A stretch of 64,000 nucleotides of DNA from Avipropionibacterium sp050157065 (GCA_050157065.1 CP189573.1), one strand, 5' to 3'. Shown: positions 1-7,498, counted from the first letter of the stretch. The notes: generated by a model not told the origin, from the letters alone. Numbers and translations: made by a program.

Positions 1-1
1 C

Positions 2-49
2 CTTGATCAACTGGTCGCCCTGGCCGGGGCCGTGAAGACCCTCCGTTGA
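2..49 (+). CDS. C-terminal tail of an unidentified gene (cut by window edge)
   Basis: The frame from base 2 reads LDQLVALAGAVKTLR and stops with TGA at 47-49. It is followed 31 bases later by the next gene on the same strand. Only 15 residues are visible, amphipathic and helix-like, too few to name a family. The codon usage (all G/C third positions) looks like a genuine gene end and not a random frame. Confidence 0.45.
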   Translation, partial: LDQLVALAGAVKTLR

Positions 50-80
50 TCGACCGCCCAACCGCGAAGGAGCCCGCACC

Positions 81-449
81 ATGTCCGATGATCAGGCGCC
101 CACGCCCGACCTCGACCACCCGCGGGTGAGTCGCGGTACCGAACCCCGCTTCGAGATCCACGTCGACGACTCGGGCACCCCGGTCGGGTTCGCCGACTTC
201 GTCGACGTCACGTCGGCCGACGGTACGCAGGAACGGATCTTCCCGCACACCGAGGTGGACGAGGCGTACGGAGGCAGGGGCCTGGCCTCGACGCTGGTCC
301 GGGCTGCCCTCGACGCGACCGTCGCCGAGGGGCGCAAGATCGTGGCGGTCTGCTCATACGTGAAGCGTTGGGTCGAGCGACACGAGGAGTACCAGCAGCA
401 CCTGGTCGACACCCGACCGGATCACCTGGAGGCTGTGGATCAGGGCTGA
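81..449 (+). CDS. GNAT acetyltransferase, YjdJ type (single small domain)
   Basis: A 122-residue protein of the short Gcn5-related acyltransferase class (YjdJ/DUF4440-free type, about 90-120 residues). The acetyl-CoA loop is visible as GGRGLASTLVRAAL near residue 67. The characteristic C-terminal CSYVKRWVERHEEY segment follows near residue 94. The family binds acetyl-CoA, but its acceptor substrate is generally unknown. The ATG is preceded by AAGGAG with 9 bases spacing. It stands alone between the end of an upstream gene and a convergent lipoprotein gene. Confidence 0.8.
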   Translation: MSDDQAPTPDLDHPRVSRGTEPRFEIHVDDSGTPVGFADFVDVTSADGTQERIFPHTEVDEAYGGRGLASTLVRAALDATVAEGRKIVAVCSYVKRWVERHEEYQQHLVDTRPDHLEAVDQG

Positions 450-523
450 CCCGGTAGGCCACGGTCCCTGGGTTCAGGCACCTCAGCCACGGTGCTCCGG
501 CGCGTTGTCGATGACCTCTCGGG

Positions 524-1069
524 TCACGCGGGGCAGCTGGCGGTGACCTCGACGTTCGCCTGCTTCATCCCGTCCTTGGCGTTGCTCCCGGTCCCGGTGA
601 TGGTCCAGGTGCCATCGGCCTCGGATGCGGTCAGGCCGTCGCCGTTCAGGATGGCGCTGTTCGGGGCGTTGAGCAGGAACTGCTCGATGTTGCCGCTGGA
701 CAGCCGCATCACCAGGGAGGTGCCGCTGGTGTCCGGGGTGACGAACGTGGTGACCCCAGCCGTGACGTTGCAGCCGACCGTGATGTCACTGAAGTCGATC
801 GCCTCGCCGCCGACGGTGACGCTCACCTCGGCCGGCTTGAACCCGGCCGGCAGTCCCTCGCCACCCGATTCCGTACCCGAGCCGGTGCTCGACTCACTCG
901 TCGATGGCGCCGTCGACGCCTCGGTCGAGGCCGACGAGGCCGGGGCCGAGCTGGCCGGTCCATGCGAGACGGTCGACGGAGCGGATTCGCTCGGGCCGGA
1001 ATCCCCGGAACAGGCGGCAAGGCCAGCGGTCAGGACGAGGGCGATTCCGGCGAACAGGGTGCGACGCAT
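524..1069 (-). CDS. LpqH-like secreted lipoprotein
   Basis: A 181-residue lipoprotein. The N-terminus MRRTLFAGIALVLTAGLAAC is a signal peptide ending in an LAAC lipobox, so the mature Cys should be lipidated and anchored to the outer face of the membrane. About 45 residues of Ser/Thr/Pro/Glu linker follow. A C-terminal domain of about 100 residues then has two cysteines (VGCNV and TASCPA) that probably pair, as in the mycobacterial 19-kDa antigen LpqH family. An ATG 19 codons further upstream exists. The start chosen here begins the signal peptide exactly and has AGGAG 8 bases upstream. Function is unknown beyond surface localisation; the family in mycobacteria is immunogenic. Confidence 0.7.
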   Translation of the reverse strand: MRRTLFAGIALVLTAGLAACSGDSGPSESAPSTVSHGPASSAPASSASTEASTAPSTSESSTGSGTESGGEGLPAGFKPAEVSVTVGGEAIDFSDITVGCNVTAGVTTFVTPDTSGTSLVMRLSSGNIEQFLLNAPNSAILNGDGLTASEADGTWTITGTGSNAKDGMKQANVEVTASCPA

Positions 1070-1253
1070 CAGGTGATCTCCTGAGTGAATGGTGATGGTG
1101 GGAGCCGCACGCACGTGGGGCAGCAAGGCGAAATTTTACCGCTCGTCCGGTCCACTCCGGACTGCCAGCGCCCGGCACGTCGTTCACTGCCAGCTGCGAC
1201 GCGGATCCTCTCGGTTCGCCGCCACCACCGCCTGCCACGTAGGGTTGGCCGAT

Positions 1254-2327
1254 GTGGCGCTCACCATCGGTATCGTCGGCCTGCCCAACGCCGGCAAGTC
1301 GACCCTGTTCAATGCTCTGACCCGCAACGACGTGCTCGCGGCGAACTACCCGTTCGCGACGATCGAGCCGAACGTCGGGGTGGTCGGGGTGCCTGACCCG
1401 CGACTGCCCGTACTGGCCGAGATCTTCAGCAGCGAACGGATCGTGCCGGCCACGGTCAGCTTCGTCGACATCGCGGGCATCGTGAAGGGCGCGAGTCAGG
1501 GCGAGGGGATGGGCAACGCCTTCTTGTCCCACATTCGCGAGGCGGACGCGATCTGTCAGGTCACCCGGGTGTTCGACGATCCGGACGTGACACACGTCGA
1601 CGGGGGAGTGAACCCCGCCAGCGACATGGAGACGATCAGCACGGAGTTGATCCTGGCCGACCTGCAGACGATCGAGAAGGCGCTACCCCGGTTGGAGAAG
1701 GAAGCCCGCATCAACAAGGACAAGCAGGCCGGCGTCGAGGCCGTCAAGCAGGCCCAGTCGGTGCTGGAGTCCGGCAAGGGCGTGTTCGCCGCGGGGCTCG
1801 ATCGCGAGCCGCTGCGCGAGCTGTTCCTGCTGACCGCCAAGCCGTTCCTGTACGTGTTCAACTGCGACTCCGACGAGCTCGCCGACGACGACCTCAAGCA
1901 GCGGATGCGTGACCTGGTCGCACCGGCCGAAGCCATCTTCCTCGACGCCAAGATCGAGTCGGAGCTGTCGGAGATGGAACCCGACGACGCAGCCGAGTTC
2001 TTGGCCGATCTCGGCGTCGACGAGCCCGGCCTGGACGTCCTGGCCCGGGTCGGCTACGACACCCTCGGGCTGCAGTCCTACCTGACCGCCGGGCCGAAGG
2101 AGGCCCGCGGCTGGACCATCCACAAGGGGTGGACCGCACCGCAGGCGGCAGGCGTCATCCACACCGACTTCGAGAAGGGCTTCATCAAGGCCGAGGTCGT
2201 CTCGTTCGACGATCTGGTGGCTGCGGGGTCCATGAACGCTGCGAAGGCCGCTGGCAAGGTACGCCTCGAGGGCAAGGAGTACGTGATGGCGGACGGCGAC
2301 GTCGTGGAATTTAGATTCTCGAACTGA
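1254..2327 (+). CDS. ychF: YchF/Ola1-family ATPase (Obg-like P-loop protein)
   Basis: 357 residues, the usual YchF length of about 360. The P-loop GLPNAGKST lies at residues 8-16, the switch region TIEPN follows, and a TGS domain at the C-terminus ends in DVVEFRFSN. The fourth motif is not the canonical NKxD (here NCDSDE). This fits the family's preference for ATP over GTP. It acts with the ribosome and in stress responses in other bacteria. The frame is open further upstream, but the protein proper begins at GTG 1254 (VALTIGIVGLPN). The hexamer TAGGGT at 1240-1245 lies 8 bases before that start, which suggests a leaderless transcript. The last seven codons look foreign (AGA, TTT) and are repeated downstream; see the repeat entries. 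Confidence 0.93.
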   Translation: MALTIGIVGLPNAGKSTLFNALTRNDVLAANYPFATIEPNVGVVGVPDPRLPVLAEIFSSERIVPATVSFVDIAGIVKGASQGEGMGNAFLSHIREADAICQVTRVFDDPDVTHVDGGVNPASDMETISTELILADLQTIEKALPRLEKEARINKDKQAGVEAVKQAQSVLESGKGVFAAGLDREPLRELFLLTAKPFLYVFNCDSDELADDDLKQRMRDLVAPAEAIFLDAKIESELSEMEPDDAAEFLADLGVDEPGLDVLARVGYDTLGLQSYLTAGPKEARGWTIHKGWTAPQAAGVIHTDFEKGFIKAEVVSFDDLVAAGSMNAAKAAGKVRLEGKEYVMADGDVVEFRFSN

Positions 2328-2330
2328 CAT
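2304..2330 (+). repeat. ychF 3'-end direct repeat, copy A (possible att site)
   Basis: This is the last 8 codons of ychF plus 3 bases. It matches bases 3275-3301 at 24 of 27 positions, and the three differences are all synonymous (GAA/GAG, TTT/TTC, TTC/TTT) within the encoded VEFRFSN-stop. Conservation at codon level, plus the rare AGA codon, suggests that an integrating element restored the gene end it interrupted. Confidence 0.6.
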
Positions 2331-2368
2331 CTGGCGGCAAAGAGGTGCTTCGGCGTCGGCCGTGCCTA

Positions 2369-2850
2369 GGGCGTGTCTTACAAATGGATCCACGGCGCGC
2401 TGAGAGTCTGAACGGGTGTCGCGGTTTCAAATGTTGTCTGATGCTCAGTGGTCGTTGATCGAGGAGATGCTGCCGCGTCCCACGGGGCGTGAGGGGCGGC
2501 CGTTCTCGGATGCGAGGACGATGGTCGAGGCCATCGTCTACCGGTATCGGTGCGGGATCGCGTGGCGGGACTTGCCGGAGGTGTTCGGACCGTGGCAAAC
2601 GGTGTGGACCTGGCACCATCGGATGGCGGTGGACGGGACCTGGGACCGGGTGCTCGCGACGCTGACCGCCGCCGCGGACGCGGAAGGCCTGGTGGACTGG
2701 TCGCTGTCGGTGGACTCCACGATCGCTCGGGCGCATCAGCACGCGACGAACGCCACGCGCCTCACAGGGGGCTGGATCGAATTACACGAATCCGGGCGTC
2801 GAGCCGCCTGATCTTGCGGTCGGCCGCTCCCGGGGCGGGTTGTCGACATC
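2369..2850 (+). mobile_element. IS5-family insertion sequence remnant (left end only)
   Basis: The left end GGGCGTGTCTTACAAATGG at 2369-2387 resembles IS5/IS427-group terminal repeats and follows a CTA, the usual target trinucleotide class. The transposase first half follows. The element stops abruptly at about 2850 inside the early second reading frame; the rest of the transposase and the right end are absent. It is therefore an immobile fragment fused to a Nudix gene. Confidence 0.7.
2416..2850 (+). pseudogene. IS5-family transposase, truncated (orfA plus start of orfB)
   Basis: The first 131 codons show the N-terminal helical DUF4096-type domain (LSDAQWSLIEEMLP, YRYRCGIAWRDLPE, FGPWQTVWTWHHRM). 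Then comes VDSTIARAHQHA, which carries the first catalytic Asp of the DDE set. The frame ends at TGA 2809-2811, but an overlapping frame continues as DLAVGRSRGGLST, the start of orfB. IS427-group elements join these frames by ribosomal frameshifting. After GGLST homology stops, so the second Asp and the Glu are missing and the protein cannot transpose. GTG 2416 or ATG 2431 may be the original start. Confidence 0.75.
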
Positions 2851-2862
2851 CCGCTTGAGTTC

Positions 2863-3252
2863 GTGGGTGTCCAAGTTCCGGCAGGCACCATCGAGGACGG
2901 GGAGGTGCCGGAGACCGCGGCAGTGCGCGAGGTCCTTGAGGAGACGAACCTCCAGACTCGTGTCGTCCGGGCACTAGGAGTCGAGCGGTATGACCTCTGG
3001 CCATCGAAGCCCGAGATTCACGAACGGCACTTCTTTCAACTGGCTGCCTTGGACGCGGATCTCGAAGAGCAGTGGAGCGCAGGTGAGCCCAGCCCATCGG
3101 GCGGCGGACTCCCGCAGCGTTGGACGTGTCGTTGGATCCCCTTGGCGCAGGCTCACGTGCTATGTGCGGGTTTCGGCGCGCGACTCGGTGAGATCGTGCT
3201 TAGGGGCAGCGATGGCACGACGGGCGAGGGGGAATCGTCGGCCATCCGGTAA
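2863..3252 (+). pseudogene. Nudix hydrolase lacking its N-terminus
   Basis: A nearly intact Nudix box starts within ten residues of the first possible start codon: GTIEDGE, seven residues, then REVLEETNL. Only the Gly of the final EExGU is changed (to Asn). Normal Nudix proteins have 30-50 residues forming the first beta strands before this box. Here those are replaced by the tail of the IS5 fragment, with coding-like sequence (DIPLEF) running back only to about 2845. The C-terminal half ends at TAA 3250-3252. GTG 2863 could give a 129-residue product, but it would lack part of the fold. I read it as a gene beheaded by the IS-associated deletion. Confidence 0.65.
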
Positions 3253-3274
3253 TGACTCCCCGTGCCGTAATTCG

Positions 3275-3301
3275 GTGGAGTTCAGATTTTCGAACTGACA
3301 T
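3275..3301 (+). repeat. ychF 3'-end direct repeat, copy B
   Basis: The second copy of the ychF terminus (24/27 to copy A) codes for VEFRFSN-stop with G/C-rich synonymous codons. Those codons look more native than those now ending ychF. Together with 14 bases on its left it also matches copy C (24/29 over 3261-3289 versus 4442-4470). It bounds the IS5/Nudix segment. Confidence 0.6.
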
Positions 3302-3353
3302 TTCGGGGGCGAGATGCGCGCACGTCGCGCTGTTGCGAGCGCCTCGGCGGCCG

Positions 3354-3374
3354 GGTAACTGTGGAACAGTTACC
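3354..3374. promoter_or_regulatory. Perfect 9-3-9 dyad in the island
   Basis: GGTAACTGT, then GGA, then ACAGTTACC, is a perfect 21-bp inverted repeat between copy B and the 3' end of the ankyrin gene. It is too short-looped and lacks a T-run, so a protein operator or recombination site is likelier than a terminator. No adjacent regulator gene is present to assign it to. Confidence 0.4.
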
Positions 3375-3419
3375 ACCGGTTTCGCCTACTTCGGTAGGTC
3401 AAGGGCCGGTCCTCATTTT

Positions 3420-4115
3420 CTACCTGTGCATGTCGCTGGTCCTCGTCGATGCGGATCGTGCCAGGAACCGGCCGACGGGTTCGGCGGCGTAGCACTCAGC
3501 CAGCGGCTTGCCGAACGGCGGCTCAACGAACGCAGGGTCGGCCCCGTTCGCCAGCAGGAGATCGAAGATCCGGTTGAGGTCGTCTACGAGCTCGTCGTTC
3601 AGGGGCTTCGGGTCGACCCACTCGGGATCGCCATACTTGCAGCGCGGCAGGAACTGCCGTGCTTGGCTCGCGGCGAATCCCAGCGCCGAGCCGCCATGGG
3701 TGTTCGTTGCCGCGATGTCCGCTCCGGCGTCGAGGAGACGCCGGAGCGCATTGAACGCGGCGTCGGCCCTTTCGGCCGTTTTCGCAAGTTCCCACTCTGG
3801 ATCGTGATGGGGAGGTCCTGTCCGTCGTATCCGGCGTGAATTCGCGACCGCGGCACCTATCGCGCTGTGGAGCACAGGCATTCCAAACTTGTCGAAGGGG
3901 TTGAGGTCGCAGAAGTTCGGGTCGGCACCGTGATCGAGGAGCAGTGCCGCGATCTCGTACGCTCCCTTGTGATAGCACACCTGAAGCGGAGACATGCCGG
4001 CGAACTGCTTCGGCGGAGCGGTGGCGACCAAGTTCGCGGCGTCGGGGTCCTTCTCCAGTCGCTCCCTGACTTTGTCGACATCGCCGGAGACGATAGCTTT
4101 GAAGAGCACCTGCAT
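3420..4115 (-). CDS. Ankyrin-repeat protein, paralogue 1
   Basis: 231 residues, cytoplasmic (no signal or membrane segment). Ankyrin units are recognisable as SPLQVCYHKGAYEIAALLLDHGADPN (split here: SPLQVCYHKG, then EIAALLLDHGADPN near residues 46-70), RRLLDAGADIAATNTHGGSA near residue 125, and FDLLLANGADP near 190. A paralogue with the same layout lies at 7499-8176. They share MQxLFKxIVxGD at the N-terminus, ATAPPK, and WVDPKPLNxEL. The start has GAGAGGA 6 bases upstream; an ATG five codons earlier is less well placed. Such short ankyrin proteins often occur as immunity or anti-toxin proteins in toxin-rich loci; that role is inference here. It lies alone on the minus strand among decayed genes. 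Confidence 0.75.
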   Translation of the reverse strand: MQVLFKAIVSGDVDKVRERLEKDPDAANLVATAPPKQFAGMSPLQVCYHKGAYEIAALLLDHGADPNFCDLNPFDKFGMPVLHSAIGAAVANSRRIRRTGPPHHDPEWELAKTAERADAAFNALRRLLDAGADIAATNTHGGSALGFAASQARQFLPRCKYGDPEWVDPKPLNDELVDDLNRIFDLLLANGADPAFVEPPFGKPLAECYAAEPVGRFLARSASTRTSDMHR

Positions 4116-4262
4116 CGACTGTCCTCTCACTCACGTGGATGAGTATCGAAACGAGTATAAGTCTGGCACCACGTCCAGTTACCGGGCGGCGCGGACAACG
4201 CGGTGATGAGACGGCACCGGATGCGAGGTCGGGGCGGCCTGCGGCGGCCCGCCGGTCCGTCG

Positions 4263-4397
4263 GTCGGTCGGTCCATCTCGGATCTGCTCATCGCAGCGAC
4301 AGCGGAGATGGTTGGCCTGTCGGTCCTGGCTGTTGACTAGGAGTTCCACCTCATCGCCGAGTTCACCGGACAGTCCGTGTGGAGGCGCTCGCGCTGA
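4263..4397 (+). pseudogene. VapC-type PIN toxin remnant (C-terminal part, internal stop)
   Basis: The frame reads SISDLLIAATAEMVGLSVLAVD, here described in parts: SISDLLIAATAE, MVGLSVLAVD, then a TAG at 4338-4340, then EFHLIAEFTGQSVW. Actinobacterial PIN-domain toxins characteristically end with (V)xDLLIAATAExxGLTVLHxDxDFxxIAExTGQPVE. The conserved Asp of DLLIAA is one of the metal ligands. The N-terminal half is missing and a stop codon replaces the second D-x-D residue, so it is inactive. Confidence 0.65.
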
Positions 4398-4441
4398 TCT
4401 GACGCGTCGGAGTAGTGTCGCCGGGCTGTGAGATGGCCGTG

Positions 4442-4470
4442 CGTACCGAAACTCGGTGGAGTTCCGGTTT
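4442..4470 (+). repeat. ychF 3'-end-like repeat, copy C (degenerate)
   Basis: It matches 3261-3289 at 24 of 29 bases, including GTGGAGTTC and TTT of the VEFRF codons, but lacks the SN-stop part. It may be a third integration scar. It sits directly between the VapC and HigBA remnants. Confidence 0.4.
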
Positions 4471-4547
4471 GGCGTCTAGCGTTAATGACGTTGCCCGTGT
4501 GGAGCGACGCCGGACCGGAGGAGGTGGAGATCGTTGACTACCACTGA
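4470..4547 (+). pseudogene. HigB-type toxin remnant (last about 25 codons)
   Basis: The frame ends WSDAGPEEVEIVDYH-stop. HigB/RelE-superfamily toxins of this subtype end in a strand reading VEIVDYH, directly overlapping the higA start. No recognisable toxin sequence precedes it: the frame runs back into copy C of the ychF repeat. The catalytic body has been lost. Confidence 0.6.
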
Positions 4548-4608
4548 CAAGATCGAGCCGATTCACCCGGGCGAGGTCCTCATCCGAACGTCGCTGGTGG
4601 TCACGTGA
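4534..4608 (+). pseudogene. HigA-type antitoxin remnant (first 24 codons)
   Basis: TTG 4534 overlaps the HigB tail exactly as in intact higBA operons and has GGAGGAGG upstream. It reads TTTDKIEPIHPGEVL, the hallmark N-terminus of HigA (IHPGEVL before the HTH). It then diverges and stops at TGA 4606-4608. The DNA-binding helix-turn-helix is gone. The stop overlaps the GTG start of the P-loop kinase, so the kinase may be translated from the relic's ribosome-binding site. Confidence 0.6.
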
Positions 4609-5126
4609 CCGTTCGCCTCGTCGCCGTCTCCGGTCTGCCCGGGGTCGGGAAGACGAGCGTCGCCGAGATCTTCGCTGGGCGCACGGGGTCGGTCCACCTT
4701 TCTGTCGACGCAGTCGAGGAGGCGATCCTCGCCTGCGGTCTGCCGTCAGGGTGGCAAGTCGGCGTCGCGGCGTACGAGGCGGTGCGTGCGATGGCGGAGC
4801 AGAATCTACGACTCGGTCACGATGTCGTCGTCGATGCAGTGAACGACAGTGAAGAGGCGCGGCAGACCTGGCGGACGGCGGCCTCGGGAGCGGATGCACG
4901 CATCGCGTTCGTGTGCCTCACGGTCTCCGATGTGTCGGAGCATGAGCGAAGGCTCAGCGGCAGGGATCGCGGTCTCGTCTTCGTCGGTGAGCCGACTTGG
5001 GCGGACGTTGAGCGCCGGAGCGCTGACTACGCCGCGTGGTCCGATGAGGTCATGGAGTTTGACACGGCAGCGCGGACGGCGGACGAGATCGCAGACGCAC
5101 TCGCCGCGCGCCTCGACACCAGATGA
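4605..5126 (+). CDS. P-loop nucleotide kinase-like protein (AAA_33 type)
   Basis: 173 residues. The Walker A motif GLPGVGKTSVAE is at residues 10-21. A DAV/D motif (VVVDAVNDSEEAR) that resembles the Walker B/lid-entry of small ATP-dependent kinases lies near 85. A C-terminal RRSADYAAW helix follows. Related actinobacterial proteins are annotated as AAA ATPases or zeta-toxin/APS-kinase-like. The substrate cannot be read from sequence. GTG 4605 overlaps the HigA-relic stop by 4 bases. The sequence is of lower GC than the flanking core genes, in keeping with an island gene. Confidence 0.65.
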   Translation: MTVRLVAVSGLPGVGKTSVAEIFAGRTGSVHLSVDAVEEAILACGLPSGWQVGVAAYEAVRAMAEQNLRLGHDVVVDAVNDSEEARQTWRTAASGADARIAFVCLTVSDVSEHERRLSGRDRGLVFVGEPTWADVERRSADYAAWSDEVMEFDTAARTADEIADALAARLDTR

Positions 5127-5140
5127 GAGCCAAGCGCAGG

Positions 5141-5159
5141 TAAGGGTAGACTTACCTAA
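5141..5159 (+). promoter_or_regulatory. IdeR/DtxR-type iron box
   Basis: TAAGGGTAGACTTACCTAA matches the 19-bp DtxR/IdeR consensus TWAGGTWAGSCTWACCTWA at 17 positions. It ends on the base before the ATG of the siderophore-interacting protein. Repressor binding with iron would block transcription. Iron starvation should therefore induce the gene. Because the box abuts the start codon, the transcript is probably leaderless or the promoter lies within the box. Confidence 0.75.
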
Positions 5160-5981
5160 ATGGGTAGGAAGAAGAACACGCCGACCGACCGTCGCTTCAT
5201 GATGGCCGATGTCGCGCGCACCGTCCGTGTCAGCCCCAACTTCGTCCGGCTGACGCTCGCCGGCCTGGACGGGCTCGAGAAGCGGGGTGCTGATCACTGG
5301 TGCCGCCTGTTCTTCACCAGGCAGGGGCAGGACGTACTGGCACTTCCCACCCGCACCAACGAGATCGGGTGGTACCTGCAGTACCTGGCGACGCCCAAGG
5401 CGCGACGGCCGTGGGTGCGGGCCTACACGGTGCGCGACGCGCGGCCCGACGTGGGTGAGGTGGACATCGACTTCGTCGTGCACGGCGACGAGGGTGCGCC
5501 GATCGGGCCCGCTGTCCAGTTCGCCCTCGACGCACAGCCCGGGGACCGCGTCGGTTTCCTCGATCAGGGAAGTGCCTTCACCCCTGACCACCCCCACGAC
5601 TGGACACTGCTGATCGGTGACGAGACTGCGCTGCCGGCGATCGCTGGCATCTGTGCCTCGCTCCCGGAGTCCGTACGAGGTGTCGCGATCATCGAGATTC
5701 CCACCACCGACGACCGCCAGGAGATCTCGGCTCCGGCCGGCATGGAGACCATCTGGATCCCTCGTGACGAGTCGTCCCGGGCGTACGACAAACCGGGCGA
5801 ACTCGCGCTCCGGGCGTTGAAGGCGGCGACGCTGCCCGACGGGGCGGTGCACGCCCACGCCATCGGTGAGTCCGGGCTCGCCACCGGTGCGCGCCGCCAC
5901 CTCGTTCAGGAGCGAGGCGTGCCGAAGCGCCACGTGGACTTCGCCGGCTACTGGCGCCACGGGCGCGCCGCCACGAGTTGA
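5160..5981 (+). CDS. Siderophore-interacting FAD-dependent ferric reductase (SIP family)
   Basis: 273 residues, cytoplasmic. The N-terminal FAD-binding beta-barrel (residues about 15-130) contains RAYTVRDARPDVGEVDIDFV, where RxYTxR binds FAD. The C-terminal NAD(P)H-like domain includes LLIGDETALPAIAGI near 160. It also includes GESGLATGARRHL and the terminal GYWRHGR of the family. The ViuB/SIP enzymes reduce ferric siderophores to release iron inside the cell. The preceding iron box fits this role. No siderophore transporter is adjacent, so it probably serves uptake systems elsewhere. Confidence 0.85.
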   Translation: MGRKKNTPTDRRFMMADVARTVRVSPNFVRLTLAGLDGLEKRGADHWCRLFFTRQGQDVLALPTRTNEIGWYLQYLATPKARRPWVRAYTVRDARPDVGEVDIDFVVHGDEGAPIGPAVQFALDAQPGDRVGFLDQGSAFTPDHPHDWTLLIGDETALPAIAGICASLPESVRGVAIIEIPTTDDRQEISAPAGMETIWIPRDESSRAYDKPGELALRALKAATLPDGAVHAHAIGESGLATGARRHLVQERGVPKRHVDFAGYWRHGRAATS

Positions 5982-6110
5982 CTCTGCACGAGCGCCCGAT
6001 CCCGCGCTCAGCGCTCAAGGAACCCGTACGTGACAGCGAGCGGCTGGGCCGACGGGACGCTGCCCAGGCGAAGCGCCTTCAGGTGTGGCTCGAGGACGAT
6101 CTGCTGGCAC

Positions 6111-7436
6111 TCAGCCGAAGCCCCGGTGGACTCCGTCGTCATCGGTGTGCTCCGCGAAGTCCCACCAGTCCATGTTCGCCAGGTTGATGTTGTTCTCAAC
6201 GCTCCACAGCTCCGCAGCGAGGACACGGAAGTTCCCCAGCACGGCCGCGTCGTCGTCATCCCCGTTTGCCAAGGGCAGCCAGACCGCGAGGATCGGGGCG
6301 TCATCACCGTTCAACGCCTCGCCCATCGCGTCCGCGCCGGCACCGAGCCCCACGGCCAGCGATCCACCTCGGTTCGGTCCGCACACCTCAGGATCGGGTT
6401 CCCACGGATGCAGAGGCCCCAGAACAGAAGGCGACCGCAGTCGACACACTGCACGAAGCTGCTGATCGTGTACTTCAACTCCGACTCCAGCAGCGCCAAC
6501 ATGTCCTCGAGCGGTACGTCGTGGCGCAGCTCGATCATCCGTCCGGCGCGCACCCTCTCGATCAGGGCCTCGGTCGTCGCGTCGATGTCCCAGGGGATCA
6601 CACCATCGCTCGGCACCCCGACCGTTGCGCAGGTCTCGCAGTCGTCCACGGGGCACAGTCTGGCCGACGAGGCGAATCGGGCATCGGGCGCCACGGACAG
6701 TGAGGTGTCGGTGACGGGGGTGCCGGCGATGAAGGCGTTGATCCGTTCCACCCCGTGGACCTGACAGGCCCGTTCGACCGCTGGCAGGGAGTCCTCGAGC
6801 AGGATCCGGTCGCGGACGATCGGCAGACCGAACAGGTCCTGGGGCGGTAGTGGCGTGTCGTCACGCAGCTTGTATCCGTAGTACACGACGTGGGTCAACG
6901 CCATCCCGAGCTCCTGGGCGAAGGCGCCGTCGTGCACGAACGCGCGGAGGTCGGCCAGCGTCGGCGCTGTCGTGATCCCGGCGAACAGGTGCGCGGACCG
7001 TACTGCCGCCACTGGTTCGGCCGGCTCCCCGGTACTCGACGTTGCCGACCAAGACGAGGTCGTGGAAGGCGACGTCGGCGTCTCCGTCGAAGCGGTGTTG
7101 CCCGAGCACGACGGTGGTGTTGGCCGCCGTCACGCCATGGGTCTCGCAGCGGTGCACCAGGTCGTCCAGTTGGGCCTCGGTCAGGCCATGCCGGTCGGCG
7201 ATCTCGGCGAGTACGACCTTGATCGGCCGGGGCTCGGTGACCTCACTGGCGAGGAAGTCCGGGTCGTACGCGTCGCCCGCGTCCCGAGCGAATTGCCCGG
7301 CAGCAGGGTCATCGGGGGACAGGTGGTCGACGAGGGCGGCCTCGGACGGCACGGTGCCGATCCAAATGGCGGCGCACCGCAGTGCCGGATCCGCCAGATG
7401 TCTCGGATCGGCGAAGCGATCAACGAACTCGAGCAT
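6111..7436 (-). pseudogene. Imm22-like protein gene broken by two frameshifts
   Basis: Read from 7436 downwards, three frames must be joined. The first, about 7436 to 7020, gives AIWIGTVPSEAALVDHL, then FARDAGDAYDPDFL. The second, about 7015 to 6350, gives SAHLFAGITTAPTLADLRAF, CPVDDCETC and CVDCGRLLFWGLC. The third, about 6350 to 6111, gives DDAPILAVWLPL and NMDWWDFAEHTDDDG-stop. The first part resembles Imm22-type immunity proteins (W-hydrophobic-G at a strand end, then YDxDF). The intact protein would be about 440 residues with a Cys-rich, zinc-ribbon-like middle. It may be a real pseudogene or contain sequencing indels. It follows the ankyrin gene on the same strand by 62 bases. Confidence 0.6.
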
Positions 7437-7498
7437 CGATTAAACACGTTGTCGCGACCGCCATCGGGACCTGCGCCCCGGGTACCTCCTTGGGGCGA

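Noticed and set aside
4139..4336. 65-codon frame between the ankyrin gene and the VapC remnant
   Set aside because: No homology or ribosome-binding site, and it overlaps the better-supported PIN remnant in another frame.
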